Made by a program: the position numbers and the translations under genes
Shown here: positions 1-6,839 of the stretch, piece by piece
Position numbering within the stretch: position 1 is the stretch's first letter
How the letters are laid out: every line of letters begins with the position of its first letter
Assembly (NCBI GenBank): GCA_045594545.1
Contig: JAZNYQ010000107.1
Coordinates: 1-46,744 of the forward strand
DNA: 46,744 bases
Direction of reading: 5' to 3'
DNA from: CAKSHC01 sp045594545
Lineage (GTDB): Bacteria; Bacillota; Clostridia; Oscillospirales; UMGS1783
The notes under the pieces: generated by a model
The model's input: the letters and a program-made list of their open reading frames with translations, nothing else
What the model was told of the DNA's origin: nothing
Databases searched by the model: none

Positions 1-172
1 GTTTTATTCGCCAAAGGCGAGTGATATTGCTTCGCAGTTATATTATGCTTTCGCATAGTGATATTGTCCTACGGACAGTTTTTAGGGCGAATAAAATATC
101 ACTACGACCAGAGGACGTAATATCACTTTCACAAAGTGAAAATATCACTCTTTGCACAGCAAAGAATATCAC
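1..172. repeat. Array of mini-hairpins separated by GTGATAT/ATATCAC heptamers
   Basis: GTGATAT occurs at 21-27 and 58-64, with a variant GTTATAT at 37-43. Its reverse complement ATATCAC occurs at 96-102, 120-126, 142-148 and 166-172. Between the heptamers sit short perfect hairpins with unrelated sequences: TCGCC/GGCGA (8-20), TGC/GCA (28-36), TATGC/GCATA (44-57), TGTCC/GGACA (65-77), TTTCAC/GTGAAA (127-141) and TCTTTGC/GCAAAGA (149-165). A larger inverted repeat pairs 2-12 with 86-96. The array may continue left of the window. The hairpin arms differ while the heptamer is constant, as in a folded intergenic repeat. I do not recognise the family. Confidence 0.7.
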
Positions 173-264
173 TTGTCTTTTTTTGTTGTAAAAAGGGTTT
201 GGGTATCACCCAAAAAGAAGCATTTGTACTTACAAATGCGATGCTGGTTCTATCCGATAAGCAT

Positions 265-296
265 AAGAAAAGCCTCGATGAAATGCATCGAGGCTT
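265..296 (-). terminator. Rho-independent terminator of the leftward cluster
   Basis: A perfect 11-bp stem (270-280 with 286-296, 5-nt loop) is followed on the minus strand by TTTTCTT. It lies about 40 bp past the stop codon of the aldo/keto reductase and would end the prs-pth-mfd-reductase transcript. The rest of 173-336 holds no gene that I can support. Confidence 0.85.
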
Positions 297-336
297 GAAT
301 CATCCTTATGAGAAGTAGCTTTTTGGCTCCTTTTTT

Positions 337-1443
337 TTAATTTTCGAGGGTGTTTTTGGCAATTTTCAATTGGTTTATGATGGAAATTTTCTGGGGACAG
401 GCCGATTCGCACTTGCCACAGGCAATACAATCGTCGGGTTTGCCGTGCCGTCCCGTTACGATCCGGTATGTGCGCAGGGCGCCTTCTTTGTTATTGTATA
501 CGGTGGTGGTGTTGTAACAATCGAAGATGTCGGGGATGGGAATGTCCATCGGGCATCCCTTAACGCAATATTCACAGCCGGTGCAGGGAATGCGGGGCAT
601 GGCGTTGAGGGCCTCAGCGGCCTTGAAGATGGCAGCCGTTTCTGACTCGGTCAGCGGCGGGGATGGCATGGTATGTAGGTTGTCCTGTACCTGTGCAAGT
701 GTAGACATCCCGCTCAGTACCGTCAGTACGCCGTCTAAGCCGGTGGCAAAGCGAATCGCCCACGAGGAGAGGGAAGCGGTCGGATCAAGCGATTTGAGAA
801 TATCGGCGGGGGGGGCGGGGTAGTTGGCGAGCGAACCGCCCTTGACCGGCTCCATAACAATGACGGGCTTGTTGTATTTGCGGGCGATCTCGTAGCATTT
901 GCGGGATTGGACGGTGGCGTCCTCCCAGTCGGCATAGTTGATCTGCAACTGCACAAACTCGGTTTCGGGATGTTTGATGAGGACTTCCTCTAAGACGTCG
1001 GCCGTGTCGTGCATCGAAAAACCGAGATGGCGAATGAGCCCTTGTTCCTTCTTCTCTTTCAGATAGTCCCAAATGCCCCAATCCTCAAACAACTGTGTGC
1101 GGGTACCGCCCAGATTATGGAGCAGATAAAAATCAAAATAGCCGCACTTGAGATTTTCCAATGAGGTATCAAACATGGCCTTGGCTTCCTCTTCATTTTT
1201 CGGCCCCAGCCATGCGGGCAGTTTGGTGGCAATATAGAATTGATCGCGGGGATATTTCTTTACCACCGTTTCATAAATGGCGCGCTCGGAGCGTCCGCCC
1301 TGATAGGCGACCGAGGTATCAAAATAATTGCCGCCGCCCGCCATATACGTATCGACCATCTCCTGCGTTTTCTCAATATCGATTTCCGTGCCGTTCATGG
1401 GCAGGCGCATCATGCCAAAGCCCAGTTTACTCACCTTGTTCAT
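337..1443 (-). CDS. Aldo/keto reductase with C-terminal 4Fe-4S ferredoxin domain
   Basis: This 368-residue protein has an N-terminal aldo/keto reductase TIM barrel. The family catalytic tetrad is visible as Asp and Tyr in FDTSVAYQGG, Lys in IATKLP and His in YLLHN. The C-terminal third carries two cysteine clusters, CTGCEYCVKGCP and CIACGKCESACP, typical of a ferredoxin-like pair of 4Fe-4S clusters. This architecture is common in anaerobes and suggests an iron-sulfur-linked oxidoreductase whose substrate cannot be read from sequence. The start is fixed by GGAGGTG 7 bp upstream of the ATG. The gene overlaps the end of mfd by 17 bp and its ribosome site lies inside mfd, so translation is probably coupled. 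A terminator follows. Confidence 0.92.
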   Translation of the reverse strand: MNKVSKLGFGMMRLPMNGTEIDIEKTQEMVDTYMAGGGNYFDTSVAYQGGRSERAIYETVVKKYPRDQFYIATKLPAWLGPKNEEEAKAMFDTSLENLKCGYFDFYLLHNLGGTRTQLFEDWGIWDYLKEKKEQGLIRHLGFSMHDTADVLEEVLIKHPETEFVQLQINYADWEDATVQSRKCYEIARKYNKPVIVMEPVKGGSLANYPAPPADILKSLDPTASLSSWAIRFATGLDGVLTVLSGMSTLAQVQDNLHTMPSPPLTESETAAIFKAAEALNAMPRIPCTGCEYCVKGCPMDIPIPDIFDCYNTTTVYNNKEGALRTYRIVTGRHGKPDDCIACGKCESACPQKISIINQLKIAKNTLEN

Positions 1444-4400
1444 GGGTAAACACCTCCGTTAATTTATGACACATCTCTACCGCAGTATCTAAGGCGTTGC
1501 CCTGTATGCGGCAGGAAAGATAGGGATCGGTGCCCGCCGAGAAGAACATATTGCCCTTCATGGCCGAAATGACGCCCGCCACCATCTTCATATCGTACTT
1601 GGCAAATTTGAGGATGAGCATCTTGTTCTTTTCTAATAGTTCGGTAACCCCGCAAGCGGTGCAGGCGGCGCGCACCAACGATACGTCCATCAGCGCCAGC
1701 ACTTCCCGTGGCGGATCGCCGAACCGCTCGATGAGTTCATCCACAATGTCCGAAACGTCGTCGTCATTCTCAATGGCGGCGATCTTTTTATAGATATCGA
1801 CACGGGCCAAGGACGAGTCGATGTACTCCTCGGGGATGTAGGCCGATACTTTAAGATCAATCAGACATTCGCTGAGTTTGGCCTTGGTTTCAATGCCCTT
1901 TTCCTCGTTGATGGCTTGATTTAACAGCTGCATATACATATCGTAGCCCACGCTGTCCATGTGCCCGTGTTGCTGAGCGCCTAAGAGATTGCCCGCCCCT
2001 CTTATCTGCAGATCGCGCATGGCGATCTTAAATCCCGAACCGAACTCGGTATATTCGCGAATGGCATCCAATCGCTTGCGCCCGTCCTCGGTAAGGGTGC
2101 GACCTTGGCGGTAGGTGAAATAGGCGTAGGCGTGCTTATAACTGCGCCCGACCCGACCGCGGATCTGGTGCAACTGCGCCAGCCCCAGACAGTCGGCATT
2201 TTCGATAATTAAGGTGTTGGCATTGGGCACGTCAACGCCCGTTTCGATGATGGTGGTGCAGACCAGAATGTCGATCTTGCCCTCGGTCATGCGGTCCCAG
2301 ATCTCGCCCAGTTCTTCCTTGGCCATCTGCCCGTGTGCCACTTCGACTACGGCATCGGGGATGGCCTCGGCAATTCGGTTGGCCGTTTTGTAGATGGTAT
2401 CGACCCGATTGTGCAGATAGTAGCACTGCCCGCCGCGGGAGAGTTCCCGTCGCAGAGCGTCCATGATCAGAGAATCATCATATTCACAAACATAGGTGGA
2501 GATGGGATGGCGGTCGTTGGGCGGGGTTTCAATAACCGACATATCCCGAATGCCCGACAGTGCCATATTGAGCGTACGGGGAATGGGGGTGGCCGACAGG
2601 GTCAGCACATCGACATTCTTCGACAATTCCTTCAAGGCCTCTTTGTGAGATACCCCGAATCGCTGTTCCTCATCTACGATAAGCAACCCCAAATCTTTAA
2701 ACTTGACATCCTTTTGCAGGATGCGGTGGGTGCCGACCAGTATATCGATCTCACCGCGGCGTACTTTCCGTAAAATGGCCTCCTGTTGTTGGGGAGTGCG
2801 GAAACGGGAGAGCAGTTCCACCGTAACGGGGAAGCCCTCAAAACGGCGCAGAATGGTATTGTAATGTTGCCACGCCAGCAGGGTAGTAGGGGTGAGGATG
2901 GCGACCTGCTTGGTGTCGAGCACGCACTTGAAAGCGGCACGCAGAGCGATCTCGGTCTTGCCGAATCCCACGTCGCCGCACAGCAGGCGATCCATCGGCG
3001 AGGGCTTTTCCATGTCGGCCTTGATCTCGGCGGTGCATAGGGCCTGATCCTCGGTTTCCTCAAATTCAAAAGCACTCTCGAACTGTTGTTGCCATTCGTT
3101 ATCGGGCGAAAAGGCGTGCCCCGCCGTGTTCTGGCGGGCGCTGTACAGGGCGATCAATCCTTTAGCCAAGTCTTTTACATTGGCTTTGACTCTGGCCTTG
3201 GACTTGGCCCATTCGCCGTTGCCCAGTTTGTTGAGTTTGACCTTGACCTCGTCGGAAGCACCGACGTATTTGGAGATCAGATCAAACTGACCGCAGGGGA
3301 TAAAGAGGGTATCGGTACCGGCGTAGCGGATGCGGATAAATTCACGGGTGACCCCTTGTGCCGTTACCTGATGCACACCGTCGTAGATGCCGACGCCGTA
3401 ATTTTCGTGTACTACATAGTCCCCGATCTTAATGTCGGAGAAGTCGTTGATGGCCTGCCCCGGTTTATAGCGGCTGTGCCGTTTTTTCTTTTTGCCCGAC
3501 AGACGGGCCGAACCGAGCACGGCAAATTTGGCGTCCCGATCGTGGAACCCGCCGGGGAAGCCTTGCCCGATAATGGCGGCGGCTCCCTTGGGGATCTCGC
3601 TGTCTTCCCGAAGCAGGGCACAGGAAATGTTGTGTTCGCCGAACAGGGTGGGCAGGTAGGTGGCACGGGCGGCCGAGCCGGCAAAGACGGCCAAGTCCCC
3701 GTTTTCCAAGTAAAAGGACACATCTTCACATAAGGCGTTCTCGCCCGACGGGGCATTCAGCGAGGTCACATGATAGCCTTGCACCAGCCCAAAGACAACG
3801 GCCGACTCCTGCCGCAAAAAGTCTTCCAACAGTACAAAATGATGGTGCGCCATCCCGTCGATCACACGGTCCGGCTCGTTATAGCAGGCGCGGCTCATAA
3901 CGGTATAGCCACGCTCGGCTAAGGCCGCCAAGTCCTGCGAGGTGCGATAAACAAAGCCTTGCATGGCTTCCCGCAAACGAGGCAGGTCAAAACACAGGCA
4001 CAGGGCGTCGGGATCGTAATCAAGCGCCGTCGGGCCCGCGGGATGGATCAGGGGCAAAAAGCGGTCAATGCCCTTAAAGGTGCCGGCCTGCAAGGTTTCC
4101 AGATCGTGGCGGGCATTGAGAATGGCGTCGTCATCCTCGCCCTGTTCCAGTTTGGACAGGCGGGCACGCATCCGCTTTTCCATCTCTTTGCGTACCTCCG
4201 GATCGGCAAAGGCTTCCTGCGCCGGCAGGATGCGGGCGGTATCGGTATCCTCGACCCGACGCTGGGTTTTGGGATCGTAATAGGAAAGGGAATCAACTTC
4301 ATCCCCGAACAGTTCAAAGCGCACGGGATAGGGGGCGCCGGGGGCAAAGAATTCGACAATGCCGCCCCGATGGGAGAATTGCCCCATATGCTCGGTCAGT

Positions 4401-4891
4401 TCACTGCGGGTATAGCCGCCCTCGGTCAAAAACCGCAGGACATCGTCCAGATCCACCGAGCCGCCGCGGGTGATGGTCTTACTGCGCCGCCGCAAGGTCT
4501 GGGGCGAGGGGGTCAGCGAGAGGAGGGCATCGGCGGGAATGAGGGCCAAACGGTAATCGCCTATGGACAGGCGGTCGAGCGCCCCGATGCGGGCGTGCTC
4601 CTGTCCGTGCGACATATTTTCAAAGTTATAGAAGACATACTCGCGTGCCGGAACGGTCAACAGATCGTGGGCGGGGAGCAGGGCGGAGAACAGGTCGTAC
4701 ATCCGTTCGGTCTCGCCTCGATCGGGCAGCACGAGCATGACCCGACGGTCAAGGCTTAACAGTCGGGTTAAAAAGAGTTTATAGGATTCGCAAAGCCCCG
4801 TGGCGTAGGCGGGCAGCAGACCGCCCCGTACCGCCCCACGCAGTTCGCTTACCTTTGGATTTTTGAGAAGGTGTTTTGAAATATAATCCAT
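1427..4891 (-). CDS. mfd: Transcription-repair coupling factor Mfd
   Basis: This 1154-residue protein has the usual length for Mfd, the ATP-driven translocase that removes RNA polymerase stalled at DNA lesions and recruits UvrA. In order there are a UvrB-like N-terminal part, a CarD-like RNA-polymerase-interaction domain (around IGDYVVHENYGVGIYDG), an SF2 motor and a C-terminal TRCF domain. The motor shows Walker A (GDVGFGKTE), a DEEQ box in LLIVDEEQRFG, motif III SATPIPRT and motif VI QIRGRVGRS. It follows pth by 44 bp, an order common in Firmicutes. The chosen ATG has no clear Shine-Dalgarno sequence: a GC-rich hairpin and CTCTTATTCAGATT precede it. The start is therefore less certain than the identity. 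Confidence 0.97.
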   Translation of the reverse strand: MDYISKHLLKNPKVSELRGAVRGGLLPAYATGLCESYKLFLTRLLSLDRRVMLVLPDRGETERMYDLFSALLPAHDLLTVPAREYVFYNFENMSHGQEHARIGALDRLSIGDYRLALIPADALLSLTPSPQTLRRRSKTITRGGSVDLDDVLRFLTEGGYTRSELTEHMGQFSHRGGIVEFFAPGAPYPVRFELFGDEVDSLSYYDPKTQRRVEDTDTARILPAQEAFADPEVRKEMEKRMRARLSKLEQGEDDDAILNARHDLETLQAGTFKGIDRFLPLIHPAGPTALDYDPDALCLCFDLPRLREAMQGFVYRTSQDLAALAERGYTVMSRACYNEPDRVIDGMAHHHFVLLEDFLRQESAVVFGLVQGYHVTSLNAPSGENALCEDVSFYLENGDLAVFAGSAARATYLPTLFGEHNISCALLREDSEIPKGAAAIIGQGFPGGFHDRDAKFAVLGSARLSGKKKKRHSRYKPGQAINDFSDIKIGDYVVHENYGVGIYDGVHQVTAQGVTREFIRIRYAGTDTLFIPCGQFDLISKYVGASDEVKVKLNKLGNGEWAKSKARVKANVKDLAKGLIALYSARQNTAGHAFSPDNEWQQQFESAFEFEETEDQALCTAEIKADMEKPSPMDRLLCGDVGFGKTEIALRAAFKCVLDTKQVAILTPTTLLAWQHYNTILRRFEGFPVTVELLSRFRTPQQQEAILRKVRRGEIDILVGTHRILQKDVKFKDLGLLIVDEEQRFGVSHKEALKELSKNVDVLTLSATPIPRTLNMALSGIRDMSVIETPPNDRHPISTYVCEYDDSLIMDALRRELSRGGQCYYLHNRVDTIYKTANRIAEAIPDAVVEVAHGQMAKEELGEIWDRMTEGKIDILVCTTIIETGVDVPNANTLIIENADCLGLAQLHQIRGRVGRSYKHAYAYFTYRQGRTLTEDGRKRLDAIREYTEFGSGFKIAMRDLQIRGAGNLLGAQQHGHMDSVGYDMYMQLLNQAINEEKGIETKAKLSECLIDLKVSAYIPEEYIDSSLARVDIYKKIAAIENDDDVSDIVDELIERFGDPPREVLALMDVSLVRAACTACGVTELLEKNKMLILKFAKYDMKMVAGVISAMKGNMFFSAGTDPYLSCRIQGNALDTAVEMCHKLTEVFTHEQGE

Positions 4892-4905
4892 AATCTGAAT
4901 AAGAG

Positions 4906-4928
4906 GGGCGCAGCGGTGTGCTGCGCCC
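4906..4928 (-). other. GC-rich hairpin between pth and mfd
   Basis: A 9-bp perfect stem, GGGCGCAGC (4906-4914) with GCTGCGCCC (4920-4928), lies in the 44-bp gap. On the minus strand it is followed by a pyrimidine-rich CCTCTTATT rather than a true U-tract. It could be a weak terminator or processing site that lowers mfd expression relative to prs-pth. Confidence 0.5.
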
Positions 4929-4935
4929 GTGATTG

Positions 4936-5544
4936 TTATGCTTCCGGCGAAGCCGGTGCGGTGTTGAATTTCGACATGGCATCGGCAATCTTGCCGCCCA
5001 GTATCATGCGGATGGCTTCAAAAATATCAGGCAGAGCCGCATCGATCTTCTTGCGCTCGGTCAGACGGAAATCGCCAAGCACCCAATCGGCCAGCACGAA
5101 CTGCCCCGATGGCTTGGTGATGCCGACACGGATGCGGGGAATCTCATAGGAGCCCAGCGCATGAATGATGCTCTTGATGCCGTTGTGTCCCCCGTCGGTC
5201 CCCTTGGGACGAATGCGCATACGGCCGGTATCCAGCGCCGTATCGTCGTAGATCACGATGACACGGTCGGGCGAGATCTTGAAATAGGACGTGATCTTGG
5301 CCACACAGTCACCCGAACGGTTCATATAGGTGTGGGGCTTGACCAGCAAAACGCGGTTACCGTCGATCTGGGTATTCCAGACGTTGCCCGACCAGCGGGA
5401 TTTACTCTTGTCCAGCCCCAACTGCTCACACAGATAGTCTATGGCCATAAAGCCGACATTATGACGGGTATTTTTATATTTTTCACCGTAATTGCCCAGA
5501 CCCACGATCAAATAGTCGATGGCCGGACGATTTTTCTTAAACAT
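4936..5544 (-). CDS. pth: Peptidyl-tRNA hydrolase
   Basis: This 202-residue bacterial Pth releases tRNA from prematurely dropped peptidyl-tRNA in the cytoplasm. Family residues are visible: Asn18 in GLGN, catalytic His28 in NTRHNVGF, the Asn in HTYMNRSG, the Asp pair in IYDD and the Asn in GGHNG. The length is normal. The ATG at 5544 was chosen because GAGGA lies 5 bp upstream. A longer reading would need a TTG at 5556 with no ribosome site. The gene begins 9 bp after the prs stop codon, so the two are co-transcribed. Confidence 0.96.
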   Translation of the reverse strand: MFKKNRPAIDYLIVGLGNYGEKYKNTRHNVGFMAIDYLCEQLGLDKSKSRWSGNVWNTQIDGNRVLLVKPHTYMNRSGDCVAKITSYFKISPDRVIVIYDDTALDTGRMRIRPKGTDGGHNGIKSIIHALGSYEIPRIRVGITKPSGQFVLADWVLGDFRLTERKKIDAALPDIFEAIRMILGGKIADAMSKFNTAPASPEA

Positions 5545-5552
5545 ACCATTCC

Positions 5553-6512
5553 TCAATTAAACAAAGTAGAGATCGGACGATCCTCGTAGATACGCTCGAT
5601 CGCCTTGGCAAAGACGGGAGCGGTGGGCAGAACGCGGATCTTATCGATGAGTTTCTCATCAGGCAACTGGATGGTATCGAGCAGAACCAGTTCCTTGATG
5701 GGGCTTTCCTGCAACCGTTCGATCGCAGGGCCGGAGAGGACACCGTGGGTGGCGCAAGCGGTTACTTCCTTGGCACCGCCGATCTCGATGAGAGCCTTGG
5801 CGGCGTTGCACAGACTGCCGCCGGTATCGACCATATCGTCGAGGATGATCAGGCGTTTGCCCTTAACGTCACCGATGATATTCATAACTTCGCAGGAGTT
5901 GGCCTTGGGACGGCGCTTATCTACGATGGCCAGAGGAGCATCGAGTTTAGCGGCGAAGTTACGGGCACGGGTAACCGAGCCGAGGTCGGGAGAAACGACG
6001 ACCAGATCGTCGTGATTTTCACGGAAGCGATCGACAAAGTAAGAAGCCAGCAGGGGCGCACCGACCAGATGGTCAACAGGGATGTTGAAGAAGCCCTGAA
6101 TCTGGGGGGCGTGCAGGTCCATCGTCAGTACACGGTCAGCGCCGGCGGCGGCGATCAGATCGGCCACCAGTTTTGCCGAGATGGGATCACGGGACTTGGC
6201 TTTACGGTCCTGACGGGCATAGCCGAAATAGGGGATAACGGCGGTGATGCGGCCGGCAGAGGCGCGCTTAAAGGCATCCATCATGATGAGCATTTCCATG
6301 ATGTTGTCGTTTACCGGATTGCTGGTGGACTGGATGATGAAGACATCGCTGCCACGCACCGTTTCTCCGATGGAAACGGAAATTTCGCCGTCCGAGAACT
6401 GCTTGACCTCACTGCGGCCCACGGGCAGACCGAGTTCCTCGGCTACGGCATGGGCGAGTTTGGGAGAAGCGTTGGCGGCAAAGATCTTGATGTTCTTACC
6501 GTGTGTGATCAT
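5553..6512 (-). CDS. prs: Ribose-phosphate pyrophosphokinase (PRPP synthetase)
   Basis: This 319-residue protein makes PRPP from ribose-5-phosphate and ATP, feeding purine, pyrimidine, His, Trp and NAD synthesis. Class I hallmarks are an N-terminal KIFAANASPKLA segment, the flexible-loop region SARRQDRKA-like (here YARQDRKAKSRD), DLHAPQIQGFF and the PRPP-binding loop ILDDMVDTGGS. The length matches the family. The ATG at 6512 has GGAGG 8 bp upstream. An earlier in-frame start at 6557 would sit in the leader and has no ribosome site. The gene heads a leftward cluster with pth and mfd and is preceded by a leader that contains a terminator. Confidence 0.97.
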   Translation of the reverse strand: MITHGKNIKIFAANASPKLAHAVAEELGLPVGRSEVKQFSDGEISVSIGETVRGSDVFIIQSTSNPVNDNIMEMLIMMDAFKRASAGRITAVIPYFGYARQDRKAKSRDPISAKLVADLIAAAGADRVLTMDLHAPQIQGFFNIPVDHLVGAPLLASYFVDRFRENHDDLVVVSPDLGSVTRARNFAAKLDAPLAIVDKRRPKANSCEVMNIIGDVKGKRLIILDDMVDTGGSLCNAAKALIEIGGAKEVTACATHGVLSGPAIERLQESPIKELVLLDTIQLPDEKLIDKIRVLPTAPVFAKAIERIYEDRPISTLFN

Positions 6513-6557
6513 TTTTTCTTCCTCCGTGTTGCATATCTGAATTTTATGAAAATACAC

Positions 6558-6624
6558 AAAAAAACATTTCCTGGACGATCAGATCTTCCCTCACAAGCGG
6601 GGAAGAACGGTCAGTCCGGAAATG
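6558..6624 (-). terminator. Intrinsic terminator inside the prs leader (attenuator candidate)
   Basis: On the minus strand CATTTCCGGAC...GTCCAGGAAATG forms an outer stem (6614-6624 with 6565-6576), with an inner TTCTTCCCC/GGGAAGA pairing, followed by seven T (6558-6564). It lies between the prs promoter and the prs start. Any prs transcript from that promoter must therefore read through it. Confidence 0.7.
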
Positions 6625-6670
6625 CGACGGCAGATCCGGGAATTGCAAATTGTGATGACGATACCATCAT
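6611..6670 (-). CDS. Possible 19-residue leader peptide upstream of prs
   Basis: The reading frame is ATG ATG ... TGA and encodes MMVSSSQFAIPGSAVAFPD. GGGAG lies 6 bp upstream of the first ATG, and the stop codon falls inside the ascending arm of the leader terminator. The arrangement of promoter, ribosome site, short ORF and terminator resembles translation-coupled attenuation, but no run of one amino acid is present to suggest the signal. I infer function only from position, so the peptide could be accidental. Confidence 0.4.
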   Translation of the reverse strand: MMVSSSQFAIPGSAVAFPD

Positions 6671-6701
6671 GGCAAACTCCCTTATACGATTCTCTATTAC
6701 T

Positions 6702-6730
6702 ATTATCCATGAAAATGCAATTTTTTGCAA
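6702..6730 (-). promoter_or_regulatory. Promoter of the prs-pth-mfd cluster
   Basis: On the minus strand TTGCAA (6725-6730), a 17-bp spacer and GATAAT (6702-6707) form a sigma-A promoter. The predicted start near 6695 gives a leader of about 180 nt before the prs ATG. Confidence 0.75.
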
Positions 6731-6839
6731 GAGGTAATTCAAAAAAATGTTATTTTTTAGTTAAAAAAGCAATTTAGAGATAGCAACTGTCTTGTTTTTC
6801 TTGTTATAATGAACCTATCACAAAACGGAGGAAAAACCG

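Noticed and set aside
1..172. CRISPR array
   Set aside because: The constant unit is only 7 bp, it occurs in both orientations, the intervals are palindromes rather than unique spacers, and no cas gene is nearby.
136..318. A 60-codon frame crossing the hairpin array and the terminator at the left edge
   Set aside because: It runs through repeats and a terminator stem and has no ribosome site.
3959..4759. A 266-codon frame antisense to mfd
   Set aside because: It lies entirely inside a convincing Mfd reading frame and has no family motif.
6558..6695. Known riboswitch (PRPP or guanidine class) or 6S/SRP RNA in the prs leader
   Set aside because: I could not match the conserved core of any of these classes; only the terminator and the small ORF are supportable.
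5745..6737. A 330-codon frame antisense to prs
   Set aside because: It runs opposite the whole prs gene and its leader, with low-complexity shadow sequence and no ribosome site.
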